NCBI RefSeq assembly: GCF_018687935.1
Contig: NZ_CP061308.1
Span: 1,296,048-1,360,047, forward strand
Origin: Polynucleobacter sp. JS-JIR-5-A7
GTDB lineage: Bacteria; Pseudomonadota; Gammaproteobacteria; Burkholderiales; Burkholderiaceae
Direction of reading: 5' to 3'
Length of the DNA stretch: 64,000 nucleotides
The notes under the pieces are model-generated. The model was given only the letters and a program-made list of their open reading frames with translations. It ran no database searches and had not been told where the DNA came from. Numbering within the stretch: the first letter of the stretch is position 1; every line of letters starts with the position of its first letter. The position numbers and the translations under genes are program-made. Positions 1 to 9,843 of this stretch are shown in pieces.

Positions 1-648
1 GAGTTTGCTATTGTGTGCGTAAGCCGTGAGATAAGTGTTGTCATGCTTCACAATAACTAAGTTGCCATAACCACGCAAACTGTTACCGGCATAAACGACT
101 TTGCCATCTGAGGCTGCCAATATAGGCTCGCCCACTTTGCCAGCAATGTCGATCCCTTTATTGGTTTCATTAAATTCGCTCGTCACTTTACCTTTGGCGG
201 GTGAAGATAAACGAATGCCAGGCTCTGCCACCACTTCGGGTTTAGCGGGCTCTGCTGAAGCAGGGGCATCTACAGATTTTTTCTCAAGAGGTGCAGCGGG
301 CTTAGCACTGGCTGGCGCTTTAACCAAAACCAGATCGCCCACTTCAATCACATTGGGATTAAAGCCTGGATTGGCAGCAGTATTCCACTGCGCTACATCT
401 CGTGGAGCCTGACCGTGATCTAAAGCAATACGCGCTAAGGTGTCACCCTTTTTGACGCGATAGTAACCAGGAGGTGCTGGTTCATACGCAACAGACCCCC
501 CAGAGCGATCAGTCACATTCGCAGGTTTAGTGCGAGGAGTAGAGCATCCTGCGATCAGCACTGCGGATGCCAACAGGATTGTGATCAGAAAGCTGCTAGA
601 TACATTAGTCATGGAATGAGAGATAGGATTAACGAGTCGCGATTTCAT
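1..648 (-). CDS. nlpD: NlpD-type LysM/M23 murein hydrolase activator lipoprotein (partial, C-terminus outside window)
   Basis: Lipoprotein with an N-terminal signal ending in the lipobox LIAGC, then a LysM domain (begins [14 protein letters not shown]), an Ala/Pro/Lys-rich linker, and the start of an M23 peptidase-like domain ([16 protein letters not shown], then [11 protein letters not shown]). NlpD proteins sit in the outer membrane and activate septal amidases during cell division; whether the M23 active site is degenerate here lies beyond the window edge. The ATG at 648 is chosen because AGGGGT precedes it and it overlaps the pcm stop as ATGA, implying translational coupling; an in-frame ATG at 612 is the alternative. 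Order surE-pcm-nlpD is classic. Confidence 0.9.
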   Translation of the reverse strand, partial: MKSRLVNPISHSMTNVSSSFLITILLASAVLIAGCSTPRTKPANVTDRSGGSVAYEPAPPGYYRVKKGDTLARIALDHGQAPRDVAQWNTAANPGFNPNVIEVGDLVLVKAPASAKPAAPLEKKSVDAPASAEPAKPEVVAEPGIRLSSPAKGKVTSEFNETNKGIDIAGKVGEPILAASDGKVVYAGNSLRGYGNLVIVKHDNTYLTAYAHNSKL

Positions 649-1301
649 ACTACCCCTGATTGTAAGGGGACAAAAAAGACCCCGTCCAGCACAGTTCTTT
701 GATAGCGCTGGGAGCTCATTCTCTCCACCATCACCAGTTGTTGCTCTTTTTCATTTTTGGCAACCGGAGCCACCAAGCGTCCACCGATAGCTAATTGATC
801 CAGCAAGGCATCAGGAATCCCTAAACCTGCCGCTGCCAAAATAATCCCGTCAAAGGGGGCAGCTTGTGGCAAACCTAAAATACCGTCGCCATAAATCAGG
901 CGTAAATTATTAATCCGAAATGGGCGCAGTTTTGCCCTAGCCAGATCGTGCAGCGAACGAATGCGCTCAATGGAATAAACCTCATCGGCCAATAAGCTCA
1001 GCACCGCTGCTTGATAACCACAACCCGTACCAATTTCTAGGACTTTGCCCAGGGGGTGTTTGGGTTTATGCAGCAACTCAATCATGCGCGCCACAACCGA
1101 TGGCTTAGAAATCGTTTGCTCGTGCCCAATGGGTAATGCCGTATCTTCATAAGCTTGCGCGTGCAAACCCGCGTCCATAAATGCATGACGTGGAACAGTG
1201 GCAATAGCCTCTAATGTTTTGCCATGTTTTACACCGGCAGCATGTACTTTTGCTGCTAGTGCTTGCCGATAGGCGGCAAATCGCTCGGTGGGTGCCTTCA
1301 A
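645..1301 (-). CDS. pcm: Protein-L-isoaspartate O-methyltransferase
   Basis: Repairs isoaspartyl residues in aged proteins using S-adenosylmethionine. The SAM-binding motif I is clear ([14 protein letters not shown]), preceded by the family block [14 protein letters not shown]. The open frame extends back to an ATG at 1385, deep inside surE, but a TTG at 1301 overlaps the surE stop as TTGA, has GGGA about nine bases upstream and gives 218 residues, the usual family size, so I take TTG 1301 as the start. The gene couples in turn to nlpD through an ATGA overlap. The start is inference; the function is secure from the motifs. Confidence 0.9.
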   Translation of the reverse strand: MKAPTERFAAYRQALAAKVHAAGVKHGKTLEAIATVPRHAFMDAGLHAQAYEDTALPIGHEQTISKPSVVARMIELLHKPKHPLGKVLEIGTGCGYQAAVLSLLADEVYSIERIRSLHDLARAKLRPFRINNLRLIYGDGILGLPQAAPFDGIILAAAGLGIPDALLDQLAIGGRLVAPVAKNEKEQQLVMVERMSSQRYQRTVLDGVFFVPLQSGVV

Positions 1302-2086
1302 GCGCGATCCCAGCCATTCGCTCGCATCGCCGCTAAACGCGCGTGATGCGTTAAATCCAATTGCATAGGGGTAATCGAAATACAACCATCAGCAATCGCA
1401 TGAAAATCGGTCCCTTCAGAACCTTCCTTTACTTCGCCTGCCGCACCAATCCAATAAATCTTCTCACCGCGCGGGCTGTCTTGCACGACAACTGGCTGAG
1501 AGTGGTGGCGATTGCCCAAACGGGTCACACGCCAGCGATTCAGATTTGCATAAGGACGATTCGGAATATTGACGTTAAGTAAAGTTGCAGTGCCATCGTT
1601 GTGTGAGAGCTTGGATGCCAACATCTGCACTACGACATCATGCGCTGCTTTAGCGGCATCTTCAATACGATTCCAGCCCCGATCAATTTGGGAGAAGGCA
1701 ATGCCAGGCACACCAAACATCACTCCCTCAATTGCCGCAGCTACCGTACCGGAATACAGCACATCTTCACCCATGTTCTCGCCTTGATTAATCCCCGAGA
1801 TCACTAGATCAGGTTTCTCATCCAAGAAACCAGTCATCGCCACGTGGACACAATCAGTCGGGGTGCCGTTAATAAAGAAGAAACCGTCACGTTCACCGCC
1901 AGCCACACGATGAATCGAGAGCGGTCTTGAAAGTGTGAGTGAATTCGAAGCACCGCTATGGTTTTGCTCTGGAGCAATCACGGTAATACGACCTAAAGGG
2001 CGCACCGCATTGACTAAAGCCAATAAACCAGGAGCCAAATAGCCATCGTCATTCGATACCAGAATATGAGGTTGACGATCACTCAT
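1298..2086 (-). CDS. surE: 5'/3'-nucleotidase SurE
   Basis: Metal-dependent survival-protein phosphatase that dephosphorylates nucleoside monophosphates in the cytoplasm. The N-terminal metal motif [11 protein letters not shown] (Asp-Asp) is intact, and [11 protein letters not shown] and [18 protein letters not shown] give the remaining conserved Asn/Ser ligands. Length 262 residues is normal for the family. It is the first gene of the surE-pcm-nlpD set; its stop overlaps the likely TTG start of pcm. In other proteobacteria these genes lie upstream of rpoS, which would be off the left edge. Confidence 0.95.
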   Translation of the reverse strand: MSDRQPHILVSNDDGYLAPGLLALVNAVRPLGRITVIAPEQNHSGASNSLTLSRPLSIHRVAGGERDGFFFINGTPTDCVHVAMTGFLDEKPDLVISGINQGENMGEDVLYSGTVAAAIEGVMFGVPGIAFSQIDRGWNRIEDAAKAAHDVVVQMLASKLSHNDGTATLLNVNIPNRPYANLNRWRVTRLGNRHHSQPVVVQDSPRGEKIYWIGAAGEVKEGSEGTDFHAIADGCISITPMQLDLTHHARLAAMRANGWDRA

Positions 2087-2127
2087 AAATAATGGCTTCC
2101 CCGTTTATTCAATTTTCTCAATCACTT

Positions 2128-5100
2128 TTAAACGCTACTTGCTTGATTTAAAGCACGACCCCTAAACCAGCCATAAATCACTGGCAAGACTAAGAGTGTC
2201 AAGACGGTTGTCGTGACCATGCCACCGACAATCACCAAGGCTAATGGGCGTTGTGCTTCTGAACCAATCGAGTGAGACAAAGCGGCTGGCAAGAGGCCTA
2301 AACCGGACAACGCTGCAGTCATCAATACAGGGCGCACACGTAGTGACGCCCCTTCAACCATGACATCTTTCATTTCACCGTGTTCGGTAGCAGCCGTTTT
2401 ATTAATAAAGGAGATCAAAATCACGCCGTCTTGAATCGCAATACCAAAGAGCGATAAGAAACCGAAAAATGCCGAGATACTCAAAGTCTCCCCTGCTAGG
2501 TGCAACGCAATCACACCCCCAATGGCGGCAAATGGCACATTAATCATGACGATGAAGGCATCACGGAAATTACCGAAAGCGCTCACTAAAAGTAAGAAGA
2601 TGCCCATCAGCGCCAAGGGCACAATCACCATCAACTTCTTTTGCGCTTGCTTCATCTGATTGAACTGACCATCCCAACTAATCGAATAGTTCGGTGGCAA
2701 GGTAATATTTTTCTCAACCAAGAATTGCGCATCTTCTACCGCACTACCTAAGTCACGATTACGAACGCTGAACTTAATCGCGATATAGCGCTTACCCGCC
2801 TCACGGTAAATAAAGAATGGACCGTCCGTCAGCTGAATTGAAGCAACCAATGCGAGTGGAATTTTTGTTCCATCAGGAGAATCTACCAATAGCTGCCGAA
2901 TATCGGCAACATCATTACGACTGCCTTCATTTAAGCGTATCGCAATACCAAAGGTTTTTTCATCTTCCAGCAAATTAGTGACGGCAGCGCCACCAACGGC
3001 ATTTGCCACCACCGTCTGAATGTCATTCATATTGATACCGTAGCGTGCTGCACGCTCACGATCAATTTGAATATTCAACGTTGGCTGACCTAACTCTTTG
3101 AGAATGCCTTCGTCTGCAACACCCCGGACTTTTTTGAGCTGATCAATCACTTCGTGAGCCTTTTGATCAAGCACTTCGAGATCGGTACCGTAAATCTTGA
3201 CGGAGTTCTCCCCCTTAACGCCTGATAGCGCCTCGTTCACGTTGTCTTGAATGTACTGCGAGAAGCTGTAGGTAACGCCTGGAATCTTATCAAGCTCAGC
3301 TTCTAAATGGGCAATCAAATCTTTCTTACTAGATCCAGCGGGCATCTTGTCTGGACTCTTCAGATAAAGACCGTACTCTTGGTTAAACACACCTGTAGAG
3401 TCAGTGCCATCATCGGGGCGACCAATCTGTGCAGCAACCTTATCAATCTCTGGTTGCGCCATAAAGGTTTCGCGTAATTGATTGGCGACCTTGACGGAGT
3501 AGTCTAAATCTACCGTGTTGGGCAAAGTCACACGCAACCAAATATTATTCTCTTCTAGAGTTGGCAAGAATGCCGTACCCAAACGGGTCATACTCAAGAG
3601 CGTTAAACCGAGCACAAAGACTGCAACTGAGAAAACGGTTAATGGACGATCCATCCATTTTCTGAGCAAAGGTTTGTAGCCTTCCAAAATCTTGGTGATA
3701 AATGATGGTGGTTTGTGATGCAAGTTTTCACCAAACACCAAGGAAATCATCGCTGGTAAGAACGTGAGACTCAAGACCATTGCGGCGATCAAGGCAAAGC
3801 CCATGGTAAATGCCATCGGCTTGAAGATGATGCCTTCAACACCACCCATAAAGAATAATGGTGAGTAAGCCACAATGATGATGCCCGTGGAGTAAATCAT
3901 GGCACGCTGCACTTCGCTAGTGGCCATAATGATGCTTTGGTTAAGGCGCTTACCACCCTCCTCTAAGTGACGCATGACGTTCTCCGTCAGAATCACTGCC
4001 GAGTCAACGATCACACCAAAGTCAATTGCCCCTAAAGAAATCAAGTTTGCCGGTACGCTCCACAAGTGCATCTGAATAAAGGAGACGCACAATGCCAAAG
4101 GAATCACGGCAGCCACCACCGCAGCAGCGCGAATGTTGCCTAAGAAAAAGAACAACACCGCTAACACTAACGAGATACCAAAGAACAAAGTGTGTTTTAC
4201 GGTACCGATAGTGATGTCGAGCAGGACTTGGCGGTCATAAAAAGGCTTTACCTCAATACCTGGCGGCAAGACGTGACGATTGATGTTGTCAACCGTATTA
4301 CGCACGCGTGCTAAAACTTCAGTGGCATTTTCACCGCGACGTAAATAAATAATGCCTTCGACTGAATCTGGGTTGTCATTAAATTGGAACATCCCCAAAC
4401 GCGGTGCATTACCAATCTCTACTCTGGCTACGTCTCCAATCCGGATCGGTACACCATTGTTCGTGGTGATGATGACTTGTTTGATATCAGCAATATCTTT
4501 AAGTAGACCAACACCGCGGACCACAAACTGTTGCTCACCCGCAGGCAATAAGCCACCACCCGTATTGCTATTGGCATTGGTCAAAGCCAAAATCAACTGA
4601 TTAATAGAGATGCCCTTAGCTTGCAAGCTTTCGGGACTCACAATTACTTGATATTGACGAACCTTGCCGCCAAAGGAAGACACGTCTGCAACACCTGGAG
4701 TCTGTTTCAGTTCTTTGTAGATCTCATAGTTTTGCAAAGTCTTGAGCAAGGTAGAGCTAGCATATTCAGAACGTACTTCATAACGCATGATCTCGCCCGT
4801 TGCGTCAGAGTCTGGGCTAACACTGGAAGTCACGCCCGGTGGAAAGCTGACGTTGGATAAATTGGAGATAAATACTTGACGCGCTTTAAATGGATCTGCA
4901 GTGTCATTGAACTTGAGCGTCACAACGGACAAGCCAAAGAGTGATACGGAACGAAATGCTTGCAGCCCAGGAATACCTGCCAAAGCATTCTCTACTGGAA
5001 TCGTAACTTGCTGCTCTACTTCAGTTGTACTTCTTCCCGGCCATTGAGAAATCGCCTGAATCGTTAAGGGCGCAACGCCTGGGTATGGCTGAATCGGCAA

Positions 5101-5205
5101 TTTGCTCAGACTGACCATGCCAAGCCCTAATAGCACGATCGAAGCAAAAATGACTAATACGCGCTTCTCAATAACCCCTCGAATGAAGGAGGTGAAAACG
5201 CTCAC
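2128..5205 (-). CDS. RND efflux pump, heavy-metal (CzcA/CusA) family
   Basis: Inner-membrane proton antiporter subunit of 1025 residues, normal for heavy-metal RND pumps. It shows the first membrane helix after IEKRVLVIF, a large periplasmic loop, the helix-4 motif DFGVIVDSAVILTEN and a duplicated second half. The family proton-relay motif is DFGxxxDGAxxxVEN; the two Asp and the Glu are kept but the Gly is Ser. It starts with GTG directly after the adaptor stop, behind AGGAGGA. It should assemble with the adaptor and TolC-like channel encoded upstream to expel metal cations. The ion (Co/Zn/Cd or Cu/Ag) cannot be decided from sequence by eye, and no metal-sensing regulator is adjacent. Confidence 0.9.
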   Translation of the reverse strand: MSVFTSFIRGVIEKRVLVIFASIVLLGLGMVSLSKLPIQPYPGVAPLTIQAISQWPGRSTTEVEQQVTIPVENALAGIPGLQAFRSVSLFGLSVVTLKFNDTADPFKARQVFISNLSNVSFPPGVTSSVSPDSDATGEIMRYEVRSEYASSTLLKTLQNYEIYKELKQTPGVADVSSFGGKVRQYQVIVSPESLQAKGISINQLILALTNANSNTGGGLLPAGEQQFVVRGVGLLKDIADIKQVIITTNNGVPIRIGDVARVEIGNAPRLGMFQFNDNPDSVEGIIYLRRGENATEVLARVRNTVDNINRHVLPPGIEVKPFYDRQVLLDITIGTVKHTLFFGISLVLAVLFFFLGNIRAAAVVAAVIPLALCVSFIQMHLWSVPANLISLGAIDFGVIVDSAVILTENVMRHLEEGGKRLNQSIIMATSEVQRAMIYSTGIIIVAYSPLFFMGGVEGIIFKPMAFTMGFALIAAMVLSLTFLPAMISLVFGENLHHKPPSFITKILEGYKPLLRKWMDRPLTVFSVAVFVLGLTLLSMTRLGTAFLPTLEENNIWLRVTLPNTVDLDYSVKVANQLRETFMAQPEIDKVAAQIGRPDDGTDSTGVFNQEYGLYLKSPDKMPAGSSKKDLIAHLEAELDKIPGVTYSFSQYIQDNVNEALSGVKGENSVKIYGTDLEVLDQKAHEVIDQLKKVRGVADEGILKELGQPTLNIQIDRERAARYGINMNDIQTVVANAVGGAAVTNLLEDEKTFGIAIRLNEGSRNDVADIRQLLVDSPDGTKIPLALVASIQLTDGPFFIYREAGKRYIAIKFSVRNRDLGSAVEDAQFLVEKNITLPPNYSISWDGQFNQMKQAQKKLMVIVPLALMGIFLLLVSAFGNFRDAFIVMINVPFAAIGGVIALHLAGETLSISAFFGFLSLFGIAIQDGVILISFINKTAATEHGEMKDVMVEGASLRVRPVLMTAALSGLGLLPAALSHSIGSEAQRPLALVIVGGMVTTTVLTLLVLPVIYGWFRGRALNQASSV

Positions 5206-6477
5206 TTAGTCCTCCTGCTTTGCAAAACGATCATTCAATAACACAGCGCCTTCTGCCAGCAATTGCCAGCCTTGCTCCACCCCTTCGGTGATGGCAAAGC
5301 TCTTACTATTTAAGTCATAACCTTTCACTGGAACGCGTCGGAAGGTTTCAGGACCTACTTTAATAATGGCGTAGCGGTTCTCACGGACTCGCACAATCGC
5401 TGACTGCGGCACCACGACAGCATCAGCCATGCCAGTGGTCAGCAAGCCGGTTGCATACATATCGGGGCGCAACAGATCATCTGTGTTTTCTACATCAGCA
5501 CGAATCAATAAAGCGCGGGTCTGTGGATCAATGCCTGGCGCAATGTAATTGGCATAAGCAACAAACTCTTTATCGGGATAGGCCTCAAGCCGCAGGATCA
5601 TTTTTTGACCCTGCTTGATCAGACGAAAATCTTGCTCAAATACATTACCCAAAAACCAGAGGTGTTTTGGATCAGCCAAGGTCGTAATCACATCACCTGA
5701 ACTCACAGCAGAACCAGGCTCTACATTGCGCTTCACAACAACCCCTTTTAAGGGTGAGCGCATGATCAAATTACTTGTAGTCTTGCCGCTGGTTTCAATA
5801 TTCTTAATATCGCTATCACCTGCCCCGAGATTTCTCATGCGATTGGCAGCAGCCTGTTGGGTAATCCGCGCATCACCAAGCAAATCACTCATGGTTTTGC
5901 TGCCTTCTAATACTTTGGCAGTTTGAGAAGATAGTAAATATTCTTGTTGGGCCGAGAGGAAATCTGGGCTATAGAGCTCGACAATCGGCGAGCCCATGTC
6001 AACCAAAGCGCCATCAAAGGCGTAGATGCGCTCTACCCTACCAGGAGCACGAGCGGAGAGTACTTTAGACTTTTCGGCATTAAAGGCTAAACGTCCGGGC
6101 ACCTTGATGTTCACAGGTACTTGCACTTTCTCTGCCGTCTGAAATAGATAAATCTCAGGATTGAGTTTGACGCCTGGCAATTTCAATTCCAGGGCGCCGG
6201 TCTTCTCTACTTTGAGCGCCTTATCAGAGGTTTCTATTTTGACAGTGCGATTGACGTAAGTAACACGCCCCACCACAATGCCGACTGAAAGAATCGCAAA
6301 AGCATAAGCCGCTAAACGCACACGGTGGCGATTTTCTGCAGACAAATTCCAATACATGCCAGCCAAGCCGGCAGCCGCCGCTTTTGCATGGTGTGCACCC
6401 TGCTCGGCAGCTTGATGCAATATCGGTTTTGCCTTCTCGGACAACCGTTTCAGAAACGACAGAATTTTGTCTATCAA
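5206..6477 (-). CDS. RND efflux periplasmic adaptor (CzcB/CusB-like membrane fusion protein)
   Basis: Links the RND pump to the outer-membrane channel. A long N-terminal cytoplasmic stretch precedes one membrane helix (VRLAAYAFAILSVGIVVG), then the lipoyl/barrel-sandwich halves (LSARAPGRVERIYAFDGALVDMG and MRSPLKGVVVKRNVEPGSAV) flank a helical hairpin with QQEYLLSSQ. It lacks an obvious C-terminal His-rich metal-binding domain. The start is TTG at 6477 behind AAGGAG. It is the middle gene of a channel-adaptor-pump operon, ten bases after the channel gene and abutting the pump gene. Confidence 0.88.
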   Translation of the reverse strand: MIDKILSFLKRLSEKAKPILHQAAEQGAHHAKAAAAGLAGMYWNLSAENRHRVRLAAYAFAILSVGIVVGRVTYVNRTVKIETSDKALKVEKTGALELKLPGVKLNPEIYLFQTAEKVQVPVNIKVPGRLAFNAEKSKVLSARAPGRVERIYAFDGALVDMGSPIVELYSPDFLSAQQEYLLSSQTAKVLEGSKTMSDLLGDARITQQAAANRMRNLGAGDSDIKNIETSGKTTSNLIMRSPLKGVVVKRNVEPGSAVSSGDVITTLADPKHLWFLGNVFEQDFRLIKQGQKMILRLEAYPDKEFVAYANYIAPGIDPQTRALLIRADVENTDDLLRPDMYATGLLTTGMADAVVVPQSAIVRVRENRYAIIKVGPETFRRVPVKGYDLNSKSFAITEGVEQGWQLLAEGAVLLNDRFAKQED

Positions 6478-6486
6478 AACTACTCC

Positions 6487-8055
6487 TTAAAAAGGCTCTT
6501 TGCCCGCTGAAACCATCAATACTGCTTGCGCTTGCAATAAATTACTCTCTGCCTGCGCTAACGCAATCTCTAAGTTACGCAATTGGGTCTGCGCAGTCAA
6601 CAAATCATTAAATCCTTGACCATTATTGGAATATTGGGTCAGGCCGACCTTATAGGCAGCATCCGCTTGGGGAACCTGACGCTCCTTTAAGAACTGGGTC
6701 TGGTTCTTGGCTTGCTCATAAGCGGCATAAGCTGTATTGACCGCCAAGACAATTTGCTGACGATTGGAGATATTGCCCGCTTCTGCTGCCGCTTGGTTGC
6801 GTTGCGCCTGCTCTACGCCGTACTTCTCTTTGGTAAAGAAATACAGCGGAATAATCAAATCTAATTCAAGCTGGTAAAACAGCGCGCCATTGTTTGCAGT
6901 AAATGGGCCACGGGGTGTGTATGAAGAACCAATCACCTGAAAGTCTGGTAAGTAGGCTTTCTTAGCCAGATCTACACCCTTACGCGCAGCGTCGAGCTGT
7001 AAGGCTGAACTCTTTAATGCAGGGTGGCTGCTTTCTGCATAGTCTTCCAATTCAATGAGGGTTGGCACACCAGTGAGTGCACGGCGTACATCACCACGCA
7101 GAACTAACCTCTCGCGAGAGTGACGACCGACCAAGGTATTGATATTGTTCAGCGCCACTTGCAATTGACGCTCGACATTGAACTGATCTGCTTGCGCTGC
7201 ACTTTGCGCTACTTGTGCATTGAGATACTCAACATAGGCAGCTGCGTTATTGGCATAACGTGCTTTGGCAACGTTCTTAATCATCTCCAAACGAACGACT
7301 GACTCTTTTAATACCTGCAATTGCTTTTGCGATGCCAAAGCGTTGTAGTACAGAGTCGATAGCTGAGCGCCTAACTGTAAGTAAGTTGATTCAGAGCTAG
7401 CTAAGAGCGCTTCTGCATTAGTATCGGCAATATCGGCAGCCAAACTTTTTTTGCCTGGGAACTGAAAGGGTTGCGCTACCGAAATCGAGTTATTACTACT
7501 AATGCCACCTGGGTACTGCTGCGATGGTGCGTTAGCGCCCCCCAAAGCAAATGGAGAGTTGACTGGCATACCAGACCAGACTAAACCAACCTGTGGATTG
7601 GCTGGTGCTGCAATCTGTGGCACGGTTGCCTTGGCAGACAAATATGATTCACGCAAAGAAGATAATTGCGGATTATTTATCTTGAGTTCATTCCAAAGCT
7701 GACGCAGATCCATTTCAGCAGGACCACTTGCAATCGGCTTGGTATAAATTTTGGGTGTATTGGCTTTCGTTACCGGAGCAAATAATTCAGCAGCTTTAGA
7801 ACCCGGCGCACTATTTTTATCTTGCGCACTGAGTTGCGCACTAATGGCAGCAACATTTGGGGGTGTTGTTAATGCCGCATCACCAGACTGAATCGTCACG
7901 CTTGCAGGCGTGTTATCAGTTGTAGTGGCAGACGCTTGCGCAAAAGCAGTTGTTGAAAAAGAAGCAAGGCTAATAGCAAAAGCAATCATTGCAGATGGTG
8001 CAATGCTTTTGAGTAGATTAACTACGTTCGTTTTACGTGTGCCGTGGATGAACAA
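6487..8055 (-). CDS. TolC-family outer-membrane efflux channel
   Basis: Outer-membrane factor of the adjacent RND system. A signal peptide ends near STTAFAQ; an unusually long, low-complexity Ala/Thr/Ser-rich segment of about 80 residues precedes the first OEP repeat (LRQLWNELKINNPQLSSLRE). The two OEP domains follow with long amphipathic helices and the second-repeat pattern AYEQAKNQTQFLKERQ. First gene of the three-gene efflux operon. The start at 8055 is a TTG with only a moderate upstream GAGG, so the exact N-terminus is uncertain; the signal peptide argues for a start in this area. Confidence 0.87.
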   Translation of the reverse strand: MFIHGTRKTNVVNLLKSIAPSAMIAFAISLASFSTTAFAQASATTTDNTPASVTIQSGDAALTTPPNVAAISAQLSAQDKNSAPGSKAAELFAPVTKANTPKIYTKPIASGPAEMDLRQLWNELKINNPQLSSLRESYLSAKATVPQIAAPANPQVGLVWSGMPVNSPFALGGANAPSQQYPGGISSNNSISVAQPFQFPGKKSLAADIADTNAEALLASSESTYLQLGAQLSTLYYNALASQKQLQVLKESVVRLEMIKNVAKARYANNAAAYVEYLNAQVAQSAAQADQFNVERQLQVALNNINTLVGRHSRERLVLRGDVRRALTGVPTLIELEDYAESSHPALKSSALQLDAARKGVDLAKKAYLPDFQVIGSSYTPRGPFTANNGALFYQLELDLIIPLYFFTKEKYGVEQAQRNQAAAEAGNISNRQQIVLAVNTAYAAYEQAKNQTQFLKERQVPQADAAYKVGLTQYSNNGQGFNDLLTAQTQLRNLEIALAQAESNLLQAQAVLMVSAGKEPF

Positions 8056-8241
8056 ATGCGGCCGCCTCTAAATCAATAAAAATGCTGTTTTTCTAGCCCC
8101 TAATGCAGATTTAGATCTTGTCTAAGCCCATTTCAGGGGATTTTAACGATTATATGGGACAAAAGCGAAATGTCGAATAATCGGCGATCTCTAAACTATT
8201 GATTCTAAAGATAATAATCAATCTCTAGCTTGTGCAAACCC

Positions 8242-9657
8242 TTAAAACTCAGCATGAATCCTGAATGAGACGATATTTACAGGGCCGCGGGCAGAGTTAT
8301 AGGCAGGATTTTGAATATGCTGAAAGTTCACGCCGCCAAGAACATTTTTCACAAGCAGGGCGTTGTAGTACACCTCGCCGATACGCTCTGGGCGATAAGA
8401 AATAGTCTGCGATGCGCTCGCATAGTCACCAATAAAGTAAGACACGCCGCCTGCTTGTAGATAGCCTCTTCTGTAACTCGATAGGCCGTTTTGCATCATC
8501 GAGATTCCGATGCTATCGCTTGGACGACTCCAAGAAGTGCCATTCATACCCATACCCACTGAGACGGAGTTATCGGCTTCAGTGAACGACATCGTTTCTG
8601 TATGACCATCGGATGTGAATGCGCGGCCATAGATACCCAAGTCATGAGTCAGCGCTTGCTCCCCATGAATACCAACACCCGTTTTGTATTGGTAGTTATT
8701 GCGTACGTTGTTAATCGCTTGCGTGCCTTGCGCATTATTGGCAATCACATAATTGGTTGCATCCTGAAAGCGCGCCAAAATCATTCTGTTGCGATAAGCT
8801 AAGACGCTCACCTTACCTGGCAGATCAGCAATATGGTGCTGACGCTCTACTTCCACCTGGTCACCGTAGGTGTTAAAGATTTGCCAGTTCAGATCACGAC
8901 CATTGGGGTTTTTTGGTGCCAACATGCGTGAGGCGCGCAAAACCCAGTTACTCAGATACCACTCACCCGCTAAACCAGTGCTGTAGCCACGGGCATCAGC
9001 AGCATAGTCATACGCCAGATAAGTCATATTGCCCCAGTTCATGAACTGGATGCGAGGATCTTTTGCGTAACGACTATCGTCAAAAATATCTAAAGTAGAA
9101 AATTGACCGGCAGTAATCACTACGCGATTACTGCTGACGGTTTGCGTAATTTGATTCGCATCATCCTCAAGCACCACCTTATCGCCCTCTTGGTTGATGG
9201 TATGACGCAAGAATGCGCGTGCAGAATAAAACTTGGCTTGAGCGCCACCCGCTTTGGTAGCCTCACCGTTTGTAAAGCCGCCAAGACCCGTTAGGCCAGA
9301 GAATGGCACACCAGAAACCACTTCTGGGTTGAAATAAAAATCGGTGTCAGGTGCCAAGCGCGCACCAACGAATAAAGTACCAGACCAGGTATAGCTCATT
9401 GACTTTAGAGCACTCATACTATTAAGACCTGAATAGCTGGAGGTGAAATTGTTATAACGCTGATTGATATAAGTGCTTTGACCGTGAATATTGACGGGCA
9501 GACCAAAAATCTCACCTTCAGTTGGTAACCAAGAAAGGTCGTTAGCAAAACTGGCAATTTGGTCAGCGCCTGACCCTGCCCTCTGCGCAAACGCAGAAGC
9601 TCCAAGAAAAGTGCACAAAATGCTCAACAGGAGAAGGAAATAAAACTTGCGGATCAT
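8242..9657 (-). CDS. OprB-like carbohydrate-selective porin
   Basis: Predicted outer-membrane beta barrel of about 471 residues. An N-terminal signal peptide (MIRKFYFLLLLSILC, cleavage after ASAFA) leads to alternating amphipathic segments and a terminal aromatic residue (FRIHAEF), as in Omp85-inserted barrels. The block GQFSTLDIFDDSRYAKDPR and the C-terminal QTISYRPERIGEVYYN resemble OprB-family porins; the family call rests on overall pattern, so the transported solute is open. An upstream in-frame ATG at 9684 and TTG at 9687 exist, but ATG 9657 places the signal peptide at the N-terminus. No convincing Shine-Dalgarno is visible for any of them. Confidence 0.75.
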   Translation of the reverse strand: MIRKFYFLLLLSILCTFLGASAFAQRAGSGADQIASFANDLSWLPTEGEIFGLPVNIHGQSTYINQRYNNFTSSYSGLNSMSALKSMSYTWSGTLFVGARLAPDTDFYFNPEVVSGVPFSGLTGLGGFTNGEATKAGGAQAKFYSARAFLRHTINQEGDKVVLEDDANQITQTVSSNRVVITAGQFSTLDIFDDSRYAKDPRIQFMNWGNMTYLAYDYAADARGYSTGLAGEWYLSNWVLRASRMLAPKNPNGRDLNWQIFNTYGDQVEVERQHHIADLPGKVSVLAYRNRMILARFQDATNYVIANNAQGTQAINNVRNNYQYKTGVGIHGEQALTHDLGIYGRAFTSDGHTETMSFTEADNSVSVGMGMNGTSWSRPSDSIGISMMQNGLSSYRRGYLQAGGVSYFIGDYASASQTISYRPERIGEVYYNALLVKNVLGGVNFQHIQNPAYNSARGPVNIVSFRIHAEF

Positions 9658-9803
9658 TCGCGATGTCTTTGGGTGCCAGTGCATCAAAACACTGGCTACA
9701 TACCGGTAGAGAAAACTAGACCTTCACACCGAAGATTAAAACCCCAGTGTGGCGTAGCCCAAATTATCCCCAAAAATGAGGAATTTACCTAGTTTTTATG
9801 TCT

Positions 9804-9829
9804 CAGGCATGACAAAAGTGTCATGCCTG
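9804..9829 (-). terminator. Hairpin downstream of the amidohydrolase gene
   Basis: A perfect 11-bp stem (CAGGCATGACA and its complement) with a four-base loop lies 15 bases beyond the amidohydrolase stop. It has no clear U-tract on the minus strand, so it may be a transcript-stabilising hairpin or Rho-assisted end instead of a simple intrinsic terminator. Confidence 0.55.
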
Positions 9830-9843
9830 GCGGGGGATGCGCT

